From positions 26,007,226-26,071,225 of the forward strand of contig OW203722.1 in NCBI GenBank assembly GCA_934045075.1: DNA of 64,000 bases. Reading direction: 5' to 3'. The notes under the pieces were generated by a model. It was not told where the DNA came from, ran no database searches, and saw only the letters and a list, made by a program, of their open reading frames with translations. Positions 1 through 12,410 of the stretch are shown in pieces. This DNA is from Yponomeuta sedellus (Eukaryota; Arthropoda; Insecta; Lepidoptera; Yponomeutidae). Positions within the stretch are counted from its first letter, which is position 1. Every line of letters starts with the position of its first letter. The translations under genes and the position numbers were made by a program.

Positions 1-235
1 AGGAATAGCGGGGCGGCCGGGAACTGGGGGCCATTTCACACGTTGTGCTGCCATAGGGGGTAATGCCCATAATCCCCACGCTGGGCATGCGGGTTGGGGA
101 TCGCAGTTCAGTGAAATCGTACTGCAGGGGGCGCTGCTGCCCACCCCCGGTTTGTGTCCCTTAGTCGCCTTTTACGACACCCGCGTGAAGAATTGGGTTG
201 GTGCTATTCTCTAGGCCGACACCACACGGCATATT
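1..235 (+). repeat. LINE-leader-like repeat fragment
   Basis: Contains cgtgggaattgg-type and cttagtcgccttttacgaca, cacccgcgtgaagaattggg, ending ctaggccgacaccaca. It is the reverse complement of 30955-31135. It runs off the left edge of the window. Confidence 0.5.
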
Positions 236-417
236 GAAGGTTTAGTACTGCTTATTAAAACGCTGAATTATCAATAATATTTTCTTTTTATTATCTGATC
301 TTTTTTATATCGAAACCCTAGCCTAGCCGCAAGTCTCAACACTACGGACACCTGAACAAAAAATTTAAACTCTTCTGTTGTATAGAATCAGGCGTTACTT
401 TGCGGAAATCCATGATA

Positions 418-718
418 GCATTAAAAAGTTAAAATTACTTCGCTGAATTCCGCCAAAAATCCCACAAGCACCATGCAGCTAGCTAATGCACCGCCCTCCC
501 TCCCACTTTTTCAAGCAGAAGCAAGACACGAACACACCACCACCAAACACCAATACTTGTGTGAGAAAAAACGCGACGCGTTTCGCCTCTAACACGAGGC
601 ATCCTCAGGCTCCCAAATGCAAGTCATTTGCATTTGGGAGCCTGAGGATGCCAATGCTAGCTGCATGGTGCTTGTGGGATTTTTGGCGGAATTCAGCAAA
701 GTAATTTTAACTTTTTAA
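418..718. mobile_element. MITE-like palindromic element with about 63-bp inverted ends
   Basis: Ends 425-486 and 655-718 are inverted copies (attccgccaaaaatcccaca and tgtgggatttttggcggaat in the middle of the arms). Inside, 598-653 forms a second near-perfect hairpin (aggctcccaaatgcaa around a gtca loop). The non-palindromic part between holds no gene. Confidence 0.65.
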
Positions 719-1582
719 TGTTAAACTCTTCTAATAATTTAAACTCTGCTAGACAGCTACGTCGGACAGGTAGGTACTATAAAGAAGTATCGTTACAGTA
801 CCTACACAACGCGACCATGTCATATTCGAAGGGACCAAAGACCATAATCCAATAGACTACTTTTTTCCAAATAAAAAACGCTACTTTTGAACTACTAATG
901 ACGCGTAGTATCAAGAATTGACATCTGACGCAAATGTTCGGCGCAGTTTGACAACTGCACAATTTCCTGCATGGGTGCATTGATTTTAGTTGCCGGGCCT
1001 GGATAGTTAGTCTACTATTCTCGCTAGTTACCTCCTATTCTCGGAAGTAATGTAACAAAAGAAAAATGTTCTTATTTTCGCTGCCATATCCTGTTTCGAA
1101 TTCCGTGGGTGGGTACAAAATTAATATCCAGTTTACATTTACCTGCTGGAATTTGCTTCTGGTTTACTGAGTAACTCTACTGGTATTTTCCGTGCAAAAC
1201 ACCAAAGTACCTACCTACTGCGGCACAGTAATGATGGGCTTAAAAATAAAATCACCTTTGTTAAAGCTGCACTTTATTTGAAAATTTGCCTTGCAAACAA
1301 TATCGGACATTCACCTCTCTGTTTTTCCCCTCACGATCCCTAACACTGTTATAAACATTCTACTTGTTATTGTACAGTGAAATTGGTCTAGTGTTTATAG
1401 GTCACATTCCTGACTGAAGATTAACCCAGTGTTCAAAGTTAACGAGTCATTTAAATAGACTTTTATACAAATTTGATATCTTGAGCTAATTACTTCAAAA
1501 TAGTTTGCATTGTGCAGTGAACCAATAGGCACGAGTCTTCAATATTATTTGCAATATAGCTGTATTCAACATCTGTGCTTAC

Positions 1583-1764
1583 TGTAGACTTTTAGTCCGG
1601 ATTTACTTACGGGTGTTGTTATATCGTGGAGTGTGAGACAAGCAACCGACGACGCGAGCTCCGTCTCTGCTCACCATGTTTAAGCTCTGCGAATCGGAGC
1701 GAAACCTGGTCGGACTTTTCCGATATAACAACACCCGTAAGTAAATCCGGACTAAAAGTCTACA
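1583..1764. mobile_element. MITE-like element with 44-bp inverted ends
   Basis: Starts TGTAGACTTTTAGTCCGGAT and ends in its complement, with arms of about 44 bp. The core has caagcaaccgacgacgcgag and ctctgcgaatcggagcgaaa. tgtgcttac lies directly left (1574-1582) and again six bases right of the end (1771-1779), a possible 9-bp target repeat. Relatives: 14225-14362 and 28166-28322. Confidence 0.62.
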
Positions 1765-4600
1765 ATGTGTTGTGCTTACGAAAGTTTTAGTTCAAAAATC
1801 TGTGCCTACGTTTAGTAGGTGTGTGTGAAATGAATCGTACAATTTCAGCAGTGGCTCTAGTAGAGTCTGGATGTACAATTGTACAATGCGCTTTAGAGAG
1901 CAAAGAAAGCTTTAGCATTAAGTACCTATGGCAAGATGTATCTAGTCTGATCTGTTCAAGTCTGGATTGTAATTGAAAATAGCTGTTAAGTGCAGCGCCA
2001 TTTCACCTCCAATATCAGCGCACGAATGCACTCATCAATCCCAATAAGTAAGTAAAAGAAACAAACTGATCTATCAGCGGAGAGAGCCGATTTATCGAAC
2101 GTCTGAAAACAAACATGGCCGAATTCCCGCGCAAATCAAAACAAACATGGTGTACATGAATCTGTCATGGCGGGCCCACGCACGCTTTGTGCCAGCATCG
2201 TGATGCGCCTAATTAAAACTCCTGTTTACTTTCCTAGAAGATTTAACAGTGAGTCTTGTTCTAAATTTGGCTTCGTGGGTCCGGATTTAACCCGCGCGTA
2301 GTGAGTGACGCGGCGGATGTAGTGCAAACGTGTTTGCCTTTTTAGGCAATGCCATGGAACGTTCAGTTGAAGGCCGTCGAACGGTTTCATTTATCTATTA
2401 TCCTGATGTTTGTAAAGCAAACACAGGTTTTACGTCAGACGAGCCTCCTCTCAATAAGAGATAAACAAACAGCCAAAGGGCGCCACGAACACGCAGTCAG
2501 CATCCTGTCTATGTTCTGTAAAGTATGACTCCTTTGTTTGCACTACTAAAATTGCTATCTGTCGTGGCTTAGCCGAAGCCAAACACCAAGTCACAAGGTG
2601 AGCAAACTGTACGTAGTGACCAACGTCACATGAAACAATTCACAGGTAAATACACCAAACATCATTCAGCAGCATACGTGCCAAGTATATATAACTGTAT
2701 GCAAGGGTTTGGAGGATAAATGTATGTAGGTTGGTGCGACAAGAGTGGCAACTGGGTAACATCTACCCAATTGCGGAGGAGGACGACCCAAGGAGGGTGC
2801 TCGTTGGCTGGAGGTACCCGGAACAACATCCTGGGCGGTTGTCTTTTCCGAGTATATCACATGTCGTTTATTCTGCACAAAGTCCTTTTGTAAAGAGAAG
2901 TTTACTTTAATGACCATGCAGATGAAACATCTAAGAACCCCTGTTACAATGCGAAGTTATGCTTTAGTCAACTACGGACGCTAAGGAAAAGACAAGAGTT
3001 TCCGCCTGGCATTGCTGCCCTGACTTATTTACAGTTGTGTAACATGTTGGTGCGTTTGCCTAGCCTATGTCTTTTACGGAAGCAGGGTAGAGCAACGTTG
3101 GGACGCCTCCATTGTAGTTCCGAAGCCACCTCATCCGCTGTCCATCGCTTCTACACTTGAGCCACCGTGTCCTTTGATCCACTGTATAGTAAGGTCGTAC
3201 TTTGTACCTACCTTCGTCAGGGATTGATGACATTCTTGGATGAATCCAGAGTTGAAGCTGTATTTTTTCAGAGCTAGCAGCACGTCCGCTTTATGGGACC
3301 GAACGTGGAAGTTTTACTACTTTCTCTATAACCTCTGTGTGATTTCTTGTGCTGCTCGTCTGATGCTCACACACTCTGCCTGAAAGATAGTGTTATGGGC
3401 TCCTAGAGGTGTCGATATTTTAATGTTTAGGTACTCTGAGAAAACTTCCGATCCCGTAACTTTTTTGCGGTTGTTTCGAGGTGGCTCGATAAGTCACCTG
3501 GAAACAACGTGGTATCTTGTAGGTACTATTTGTTGAAGTTCAACACCTTAGGTAAGCCGTCGCTGACCGCTGGCATAAGTGGCTCCTGCGCGATTAGTTG
3601 GTCTAGGATCCTGGTAAGGATTCCATTGTTGTTCCACAGCCTTAGCGTTCTAAGCTGTTAAGTTAAGCTGCTACAGGATACGTAAATGAGGCGACGACAG
3701 ATCTACATTGATTTCCAGAGTCGTGGTAGGGATGGTTCTCATGCAGCCCGTTATTCCCAAGCAAGCATTTTTTTAGAGCCTTTACCTCGGAGGGGTGAGC
3801 ATAATCCAGGGTTTGCCCGCTTTGCCCATTTTTCACTTCATCAACGATAATTTTACACAGAATCAATCTGAAAGTTGACTTAGGTAAAACAAAACCTGGA
3901 TATGAAACGGGTCTAATCACGTTTATTTATATGATAAAACGTAGGTAATTACCTTAATTCGTGACGTTAACCCGAATGAGTACCTAACTATGTAAGCAGC
4001 GCACTCCATTAATAATACTATTGGGTAAAACGTACCTACATAAAATAGACTCATCTTCACGTAGCAAAATGATATTTTTCTGGAGCATTGCCTTTATTTG
4101 TTTGACCGATGACCGTTTCAAACGTTAGAGGCAAACTGTTAAGGATGTGCGTTGAATATCAAGGATATGTTGTCACTTTTGTTCCACATCTAGTTTTGGG
4201 TAAGCTTTGCTTTGCTTCATGACAAACGTCACTTGAATTATATTCTATCTCTACCGCCAAAGACAACATAAGGTCTCTAAGCATTATCGACAGCATGATT
4301 TGATATAATTAGCCATATTTTTCTTGTATTAAATTGCGTGGTAATTAATCCCATACTCTCTCTTTGTGAGACAAGGCTCATGATTTAAATGTTTTTTTCC
4401 TAATAATTGTGTATTCCGAAGTTTCACTAAGAAATTAATTAGTAACGTGCCAAACTGTTTTGTATTTTGTCAAATAATTTACTTGAGGGTTGACGTTGAC
4501 ACAGTTTTTGTATAAAATTCATTTGTTCCCTTTACCGTGATAGTGTTTTTATAGATATACAGATAGCAGAGAAAATTTTATTGAGAAAAGAATTACAACC
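1765..4600. other. Unassigned AT-rich DNA
   Basis: No long frame, no repeat that recurs in the window, no RNA gene recognised. May hold regulatory DNA or old repeats. Confidence 0.3.
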
Positions 4601-4607
4601 ATAATCG

Positions 4608-4976
4608 TTATCAACCCTTGTATGTCCCCACTGCTGAGGCACGGGTCTCTTCCTGCATCGCAGGAAGGTTAGGCCATACTGCACCACGGGGGCCAAGTCC
4701 GGGTTGGTAGAGGATTGTAAGACAGTGGCGGGCCTTACTGTCAGAAGTTATCAAGCCGCCCATAATGCCTCTGACAAGGCTTAACGACTGCCATTATATG
4801 ACAGCCGGCACCAACGGCTTAACGTGCCTTGCGAAGCACGGAAGCGCTCGGAAAGATGCCACTAGCGGTAGTCACGGGACGCTCACCCATCCCGTACCTG
4901 ACCGCGCCTGTAGTTGCTTAACCAAGTGATTGATTCCAATCACTCGGTTCGCCTAGGCCACGAGCGCTTCTACCAT
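4608..4976 (-). repeat. 5S-rRNA-derived SINE, near full length
   Basis: On minus: 5S-like head (TTGGTTAAGCAACTACAGGC, then gcggtcaggtacgggatggg) through the body to GACATACAAGGGTTGATAAC. The box C match (GATGGGTGA) is kept. Confidence 0.75.
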
Positions 4977-5175
4977 AATAAGTATTATTAATTATTATCA
5001 TTTATGTATGTCGAAGTTAAGAAATTTAAGTGATTTTTAAGTAGTGTCATAATTATTAGATAACTCTTTTAAGATTACGGATACAATCATGTTGTTGATG
5101 TCAGACTCGAAATCTTTTTAAGCTGTTTACTTAAAACGGCCCGTAGAGACTCTTCTCCACAAATATGATTCGATA

Positions 5176-5372
5176 TCACCCTTGTATATCCCCACTGCTG
5201 GGGCACGGGTCTCTTCCTGCATCGCAGGAAGAAAAGTTGGCCCATACTCCACCACGGGGGCTAAGTCCGGGTTGGTTTAGGATTGTAAGACAGTGGCGGG
5301 CCTTACTGTCAGAAGTTATCAAGCCGCCCATGAGGCCTCTGACATGATGGCTTAACGACTGCCATTACATCG
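5176..5372 (-). repeat. 5S-rRNA-derived SINE, 5'-truncated
   Basis: Carries only the body and tail (GACATACAAGGGTGATATCG on minus; GACAGTAAGGCCCGCCACTG). The 5S-like head is absent, as expected from incomplete reverse transcription. Confidence 0.7.
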
Positions 5373-5756
5373 AATTGTCATAGTAAACCATGAATTGTAG
5401 TTCTATGAAACAGACCCGTTCTATATGGTAACATAAAAACTGGTGTCAATGAAACCACTCTAGTTAATAAGAGACTCGCCCCCCAGCATTAGACCCTTCT
5501 AGTGGGCTTTATGTATAAAAAAACAGGTGCTGGCTAACTATTGGTTATCGGGTATTATAAATATATTTTTGCGTTTACGGTAATTTCCCATGTTAAACTT
5601 TAGCTTAAATTTACATAAGTACCTATCTGTGGTTTTCAAATACGTCAACGCTCGAAATTGCCAATCACAGTGGGAGCGCGTGGTAATAAAGCACATACTC
5701 TTTTTCTGACAGAGGGCCTGTGCTCTGCTATTCGGACGAATATGGGCTATTGTATT

Positions 5757-5836
5757 TGTATCAATTCTTTGTATGTCCCGGCTGCTGGGGCACGGGTCTC
5801 TTCCTGCACCACGGGGGCCAAGTCCGGGTCGGCTAA
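5757..5836 (-). repeat. 5S-rRNA-derived SINE, short 3' fragment
   Basis: About 80 bp with the GGGACATACAAAGAATTGAT-type tail and GACCCGGACTTGGCCCCCGT on minus; an internal piece (cgcaggaaggttaggcc) is deleted. Confidence 0.6.
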
Positions 5837-6363
5837 TTAACACAAAAACATTACTATGTTTACATTATGCTGTCGATTAAGATCTAAAAAATCGCCTTCT
5901 TACCTACTTATTCAGAGTAGCAGTTAATTAATTCGCATCTGATTGCACACGGCTAGGATAACCTACTGACATAAATTGCCGTGAAGGCTGCGCTCGCAAA
6001 AAACCAACCATCCTTTTGGTGTTCCAAACTTCCAGCCGGATATTGGAATTCCGTTCACTGATGATCGGCTGCTTAAGGTGCTGATATAATAGGCAAAAAT
6101 CTTTTTAGTACCTATATAGGTTATACTAAGTATTTTTATTTTTATGCCACACCTGGCAATAAAGTGGCTTTTTCCGCACGCTGCGCGTACGGAAAACGCC
6201 GCTTTCTGGCCAAGTGTAGACATAAAAAGATGTACACAACACAAGAGGTAATAAAGAAAGCTCTCGATCGCATATTTACGTCCCTCGCTTGCAGCTCGGG
6301 CCGCAAACTTCTGCGATCTCGGCCTTTCTTTGTATTACCACCCTAGTTGTGTAATGTACTATT

Positions 6364-6525
6364 AATGCACTAACCCGTGCTAAGGACAAATTTAAAAACC
6401 TATTTAGAGGCTAAAAATTTCACCCATGCCGGGATTCGAACCCGCAACCTGGCACGGATAGCCAGAGGTTGCGGGTTCAAATCCCGGCATGGGTGAAATT
6501 TTTAGCCTCTAAATAGGTTTTTAAA
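6364..6525. repeat. SINE-A fold-back copy (60-bp near-perfect hairpin)
   Basis: Arms 6391-6450 and 6466-6525 are complementary except for about one position, around a 15-base loop. Both arms carry the B box and the tail TTTTTAGCCTCTAAATAGG. The A-box half is missing. Confidence 0.75.
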
Positions 6526-7036
6526 CCTATATAGGTACTAATACTGTATATTATTGGTATTAGCAGTACTGCATTTGCAGGTTGACAAATGGTTTGTCAA
6601 ATGGGTTCATGTGGTTTTTTTAATAAATAATAATATCATAAACCGCAGTAAAAAAAGTTTCCTTTTTACATTTCAAATAACATTTCCTCACTGAAATAAT
6701 TATAATTAAACTATAATCACAAATCAATAGGCCCGTTTTGACATTTGAGAAAGACCATCGAACGTAACTTGTTACGAAACGGAAAGAAACAAATAATAAT
6801 TATTCAATTTAGGTACTGGTATAACATGTTGTTAAATTTAGGTGAAATTCGGGTATGTGACCGCAAGATTGATAAACTTGAGAAAATTCATCACCTGCTG
6901 TCTTCTTCTTCGGTCCGTCGCTTAGCGACGAGGTACTGATGATCATGCCTACCCAGAAGCAGACGGTGCTGGTCAGCGAACCCCTACAAGCCTTACGTGA
7001 CCATTGGTGTCAACAATATACGTCTGGCGTACCCTG

Positions 7037-7416
7037 AGCGCGCGCGAAGCGCATACGAAGCGCTCGTGGCCTAGGCGAACCGAGTGATTGGAATCAATCA
7101 CTGGTTAAGCAACAACAGGCGCGGTCAGGAACAGGATGGGTGAGCGTCCCGTGACTACCGCTAGTGGCATTTCGTGCTTCTTCCGTGCCTTGCAAGGCAC
7201 GTTAAACCGTTGGCGTCGGCTGTCATACAATGGCAGTCGTTAAACCATGTCAGAGGCCTTATGGGCGGCTTGATAACTTCTGACAGCAAGGCCCGCCACT
7301 GTCTTACAATCCTCCACCAACCCGGAGTTGACCCCCGTGGTGGAGTATGGCCTAACCTTCCTGCGATGCAGGAAGAGACCCGTGCCCCAGCAGTGGGGAC
7401 ATACAAGGGTTGATAA
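7037..7416 (+). repeat. 5S-rRNA-derived SINE, full-length copy, sense
   Basis: The head contains ACTGGTTAAGCAACAACAGG, then CGCGGTCAGG, then GGATGGGTGACCGTCCCGTG, matching the A box, intermediate element and C box of a 5S rRNA gene. The body carries GGCACGTTAAACCGTTGGCG and GACAGTAAGG-type segments, and the tail is CAGTGGGGACATACAAGGGT then TGATA. Flanking cgtaccctg at 7028-7036 and 7417-7425 is a 9-bp target duplication. It would be transcribed by Pol III from its internal 5S-type promoter. Confidence 0.8.
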
Positions 7417-7590
7417 CGTACCCTGGGCAACAATCAGCGAGTCCCTTACGCTGATCGGCAAATCCATATCACCACGATAGGCTGCCATCGACACGGTAAG
7501 AAGAAGAAGAAAAATAACAATGGACGTATTGTGCTCGGTGTCAAGTATCAAGGTAGAAAGCAAGGTAGCCAACGCTATCCGGGGTGCTAT

Positions 7591-7797
7591 TGTGGCGAGC
7601 ACATGTCAACTCTGCGCGCGCACTACAAACTCCAACATTCCTGCATCGCGCAATCAAAGTGTTTTAAGTGACATACCATAAATATAACGTCCGACTAACA
7701 ATAGTTGGACCGGCCATCCCCAGGCATACGATCTGCCTGGGGGGAAATTTTCCTTAATAGTGGATCGTGGATGCACGATCACCCGCTCTTCCCCATA
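7591..7797 (+). mobile_element. Solo LTR of the TRIM family with 4-bp target duplication
   Basis: Begins TGTGGCGAGCACATG and ends CTCTTCCCCATA. Similar over its whole length to both LTRs at 35.4-36.2 kb. Flanked by ctat at 7587-7590 and 7798-7801. A solo LTR is the product of recombination between two LTRs of one element. Confidence 0.82.
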
Positions 7798-8163
7798 CTA
7801 TCATCCGCGCTAAGCTGTCTGTCCTTCCCGCAGCGGTTACTGAGTTAACAAGATCCGCAAACATCACACCGTACCGTGCAAGGTCACTGGCAAATATTGT
7901 TCAGAGTGAGACTGATCCGAATTACAAACTCACAAAATAATACCTGGGTCCGGCGCGTTTCTGAAGAAAACCACTACAGCTTTACTAGCGCGAGACGATC
8001 GCCAGCACATCAATCCAATTCCACACCCGGGGCCCCGGATACACAACCACCAAGGACCAGGTGAGGATTCATAAATCGTATTGTTTTGTTAGCCATTGGC
8101 CTTACAAATTCTCTAGTAACTTTCATAATAAGCAATAGTTTAAAATTATTTTTCTTTATTTGC

Positions 8164-8367
8164 CTGTACGTAATACAGAGAGTATTGTAAAGAGGTTCGA
8201 AATTTCACTGATGATGGCATGGGTGGAATTTTTAGCCTCTAAATAGGTTTTCGAACCCGCGACCTCTGGCTATCCGTGCCAGCGCTCTTCCAACTGAGCT
8301 AAAGGGCGACTCACCGGCATCAGTGAAATTTTGAACCTCTTTACACTATTCTCTGTATTACGTACAG
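8164..8367. repeat. SINE-A fold-back copy, arms from the opposite end
   Basis: Arms 8164-8213 and 8318-8367 (ctgtacgtaatacagagagt and its complement) surround the tRNA-like part. Here the inverted part is the far side of the unit, not the tail, so the fold-back arose differently from the one at 6.4 kb. Confidence 0.72.
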
Positions 8368-8539
8368 TGACACTTTTGCTCATAGAAGTGGTTAAATACT
8401 GACTAAAGAAATACTCTTTAAATTTTGCATCGTTTCAATGGAGCGTTTAGTAGCAAGCCCGTAGTGAAATCAAAAGGCAATTCCGAGCTTTACAAAACTA
8501 CGATTCGTAGTTTATTATGACAATTTGATATACAACGGG

Positions 8540-8757
8540 CAGACACCATACCATAACAATAATAAATTTCACACAACACAATCACTTGACCTGGTCCAAA
8601 ACCAGGATACCCTGTACTATGGTAGGCAAGGACGTTAAAAACACATCCAGACTGAGGCCATTTGTACAACTATACGGCGGCCACCAGTGGGAATCGAACT
8701 CACGACCTCTGACTTGGTAAACAGGTGTTTTAATGGCTACACCAATGAAGCAGTCAA
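8540..8757 (-). repeat. tRNA-derived SINE (third type)
   Basis: On minus: TTGGTGTAGCCATTAAAACA (A-box-like), GTGAGTTCGATTCCCACTGG (B box), then a body with gggtatcctggttttggacc and an A/T tail. Confidence 0.55.
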
Positions 8758-9203
8758 TGTAGATAATTACATTGAGTTGTAGCTGTAGCGTTATTTATTT
8801 TTATCCAAACTTTACACACGTTTGGCGCCTTTTAACGTGTGTAAAGTTCTGTTGGTTCAGTTCAGGTTGTTGTGTAGTTTAATTTGGTGACGGTTTCTGT
8901 GTAAAGACTTCATTTTTATTTTTTTTGCTCTGTGTGCTTAGTAGCTGATAATTTGAATTTTCGAATGTTTTGTTTTATTTTTGTTTTTTTGCAATATTTC
9001 ATACTAGACGCTAGTTACCTCTTTTTGTGCCAGGTTGCTACTTAACTTTTTTCCTGTGTGACGCAATAAAAAAGAGTCCATTGATTTTTGTGACTTTGTA
9101 ACAGAACGGTGTAGTTGTCAATATTTATCTGTGGTTCCGTTTTTGTTCACACTACCCCAAAGAGGTTTCTTATAATTTCACTATCACTCTTTAGAGTTTG
9201 ATC

Positions 9204-9700
9204 ATGGCATATGACATAAAATTTCTTTCGCTGCAAAAGAGTGAGCTGACGTATGAGGTTGAGATCCGTGGCGAGTTACCTACCCGCTAGTAAACTTGAT
9301 GATTTGCGTAAACAAATTTCCGAACTATGCCGCATTTTTTCCGTCAGATTTCATTCTAAAATCCCATCTTGATCCTATAACTGAGATTGCTGACATCGAC
9401 CTGTGTGTCGAGTTTCATTGACGATGACCATAGGATGTGGGATGTCAATCTCACAAAAAATCAGTTTGCCATGAATAACAACTCTGTAAATGAGGCGACT
9501 GATTACACTCCTGCGTTTCTGGTTCACGGTAGGGAACTTGTCTCCTGCGGATCCCACTATTTGGATTCTGATTTGGGTGATGTAGTTTTTGTCTTGCCAA
9601 GTAACAAGTACTGGGACAGTGTGGATCATCTAGCCGGTATTTTCTACAATGTTCGGGCTTCATTTTGGCACGCACATTTAAAATGGCGTATTAATGACCT
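9204..9700 (+). pseudogene. Gypsy-type LTR retrotransposon remnant: gag start joined to integrase end
   Basis: 9204-9345 reads MAYDIKFLSLQKSELTYEVE and, after a stop and frame change, DDLRKQISELCR-like residues, a gag N-terminus. From about 9426 it reads HRMWDVNLTKNQFAMN, then SVNEATDYTPAFLVHGRELV, typical of the C-terminal part of a retrotransposon integrase. Protease, reverse transcriptase and RNase H are missing, so this is an internally deleted, dead copy. Possible primer site and leader lie upstream (8770-9200) but no LTR pair was found. Confidence 0.65.
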
Positions 9701-10249
9701 TAAATTAGTCAGTTGTACATAATTGTAATTTTTTTTCTTTCCTTATTTTAAAATCGTTGCATTTACCCTATTGACTTTTCTATCACCTGTTACGATGGTG
9801 CTTTAAGTAGTCTGATTTTTATACATCAGACAACTTTATTTTGTGGAAGGGTGCCTTAAAATTGTATTTTGTTGTTATCTTTTTTAAGGCTATTCAAGGT
9901 TAGAAGAGGTATGAACATTGTATGTATGAGAAGTATGAATGAGGAAGGCACTGTCTGAAACGAGTCGGTTAGCTGCGGATTTTTCCATTTGATAGGGCAA
10001 AATCCTTGGGCAGCCAGCGGGGTATCTGTAACGTTATTTATTTTTAAGGAAATACGCAAAAAATATTAATTTTAGTAAATTAATATTTTCTCTATTTTCC
10101 AACTTCACGTTTTACGTTTCACAAAATTATTATTTTCATTTTATTTTCATCAATTACTCGTTCTTGGCCACTATTTTGAGCTTTCTTCGAATGAGTGATT
10201 ATCTGTGACAATCACTCATTCAATACTTTCATTCAGCTATTTTTTTCAC

Positions 10250-10690
10250 TCACTCATCTCGGCTCTCGCAGCTGATTGAAATTTGACCACGGAAGGAGTT
10301 GGGTGTGCGCTCTATTACGCCGCCAGTCTCCAACCACCTTAGCAGCCATTTTTTTATCAGTATTTTATATTTTCTTGTCTGCGACCCTTTGCCCCCGCTT
10401 TTGGGGTTCAAGGTCCCCTTCGAAAATTCAGAGTCCGGACTAGCTTCTTCCGGACTCATTTTGAACGAATCTCAGTGGCCGCTACAGTCAAAGCCTAGCC
10501 CTGGTGTGCTTCCCGGAGGAATCGGCGCCGGCCTTCTACGCCGCTATCGAGGCGACACGGCGCGTCGTCGCATCCAGCCTAGGGAAGTACCTATCGGCGC
10601 GGCAGCGTGAACTGAACCAACCAACTGGTGTAGGGCACGAACAGATTATCCACAACCCACTTCTTTTCTTTTTGTAAATAAAATTTTCTT
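10250..10690 (+). other. Unassigned GC-richer segment with polyadenylation signal
   Basis: An open stretch with Ala/Arg-rich reading (AAIEATRRVVASSLGKYL, RQRELNQPTGVG) lies in one frame, followed by AATAAA near 10677. It could be the 3' end of a retroelement. I do not recognise the family. Confidence 0.3.
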
Positions 10691-10808
10691 AATATTGTAC
10701 GTATTTTAGATTATTAATTCTAACCCTGTCTTCCCCGGTGCGACATAGCATAGACCAACAATGTATTCTTGTTTTCTAAGGTTAACACGAGCACTAGACA
10801 TAACTGTA

Positions 10809-11031
10809 ACTGTTTTTATACGGATTTTACTCGTTTATTACACTTTTTTCAATTCAATATATTTATTTCAGACATAACATCGATATTATTTAAAATTAAT
10901 TAATTAACAATAAAGTTAACAATAAAACAAATTAATTTTTCACAAACAAAAACAAACTAATTTTTCAGGTGCCTCTACGTCGGAAAATTTTAAAAAAATT
11001 AATAAACGAGTAAAATCCGTATAAAAACAGT
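10809..11031. mobile_element. MITE-like element with about 31-bp inverted ends
   Basis: CTGTTTTTATACGGATTTTA at 10810 is repeated inverted, ending at 11030; the interior is AT-rich with an ATTAATTAATTAAC run. A diverged one-sided relative starts near 15597. Confidence 0.62.
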
Positions 11032-11429
11032 TTTAATAATGTATTCTTCGTCTATGTTTGTAGTAAACCGTACCTACATTGTAGCTCTATGAAGCAGGCC
11101 CCGTTTCCAAGGCGGACTTATGACTCAATAAAATCATTGAAACAAATAGCTTTCGGTGCAAAAGACAATGGCCAGAAAAAACCTGTGTTTTCCAACGAGC
11201 CGGCAATTTGCCTAAAGAGCGGAATTTACGTAAGTAATTTAAATAAGTGTGGCCAGATCGCATTAATTACACAAATGCTTGTGAGAAAAAAAACACACAA
11301 TTCGACAGGAAATGACCAGGAGATCGGCAGTGGAAATGGTCGCTGTTGCCTGTTATGGCTGACGTGACTTGGACTAGGTTTCTCGTGAACTAATATTGTG
11401 TATTAACATGAAATGAAATGAAACGGCAA

Positions 11430-11515
11430 GCTGAAGACAGGGCGCTATGGCGCTCATTAGGGGAGAGCTAATATGTCCAGCAGTGGACTACATAAAATAG
11501 CCTGAAGAAGAAGAA
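11430..11515 (+). repeat. LINE 3'-tail fragment (gcgctcattaggggag family)
   Basis: gcgctatggcgctcattagg, then cagcagtggactac, then gcctgaagaagaagaa. The same tail occurs at 31147-31216. It looks like the end of a lepidopteran LINE with a GAA-rich tail. Confidence 0.55.
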
Positions 11516-11875
11516 ATGAAAAGGTTTTATTTAAAGTGCGGCTTATTGAACGTTACAATTGAAACTAGGTGTCCATTTCAAAATCTAGATCATTTTGCAG
11601 AAAAAATGGCCAAAAGCCTCCAAACCTAATCTTTTCAAATTCCTTACTTAACAGCGATTACATTGTTATTATAAAACAAAGAACTCAGGCATTGCAATGG
11701 CTTTAATTCCAGACATCATTGCCAACAGATTGGTAAAAACAAAGTACCCATTTGTATGCACTTTGCCAACTGACATCTCTTGACAATAAATAGGTACGAC
11801 AAATTTCACTAATCGACTACGAAGTATCGGATGGACATAATAACCTATAAATTAATTTAATTGCGGCTCTGCCCT

Positions 11876-12280
11876 TGTCTTGCTTACCAACCCGGACTTG
11901 CCCCCCGTGGTGGAGTATGATAAAGTTAAAGATAAAAGATAAAAACCGTTTATTGCCATATCAAATAGTACATCATATAAGTACAGACCGCTACACTAGG
12001 CTATTCCTGTCCTGTGGGGGATAGAAATTATCGTTTTCTATGTTTTTTTGCACATCTACTTCCTTCTCTAATGTATTAGTCCAGTTCATCCAAAGGTTTT
12101 CTGGAAGAGATCACTTTTAGTGTTAAGGCCACCGTCTGTACTCTTAGGTTAAGAAATATCTGTGTAATTTCCATTTTTATGTACAGTAAAGTGTTCTCTA
12201 TCTATTTATCTATGACCTAACGTTCCTGCGATGCAGGAAGAGATCCGTGCCCCAGCAGTGAGGACATGCAAGGGTTGATA
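11876..12280 (+). repeat. 5S-rRNA-derived SINE fragment split by a 300-bp insertion
   Basis: 11884-11921 (CCAACCCGGACTTGCCCCCC, then gtggtggagtatg) and 12222-12280 (tatgacctaacgttcctgcg to gggttgata) are neighbouring parts of the SINE. The inserted block between them has tatg at both joints and consists of two retroposon tails, the right one of the ggaagagatcacttt family. Confidence 0.62.
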
Positions 12281-12410
12281 TTTGGCCCTTTGCACTCTAT
12301 CGGGTTAAGCAAATATTATGGATTATTTAGAAGACAAAGTTGTATTCTCACAAAATAATGTTAACGGCGACAGGTGTTGAAAATTCTATTAATTAAGTTA
12401 AAACCTTTTT

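Noticed and set aside
7081..7170. A genuine 5S rRNA gene
   Set aside because: Only the internal promoter region resembles 5S; the ends do not pair and an unrelated body follows in all copies.
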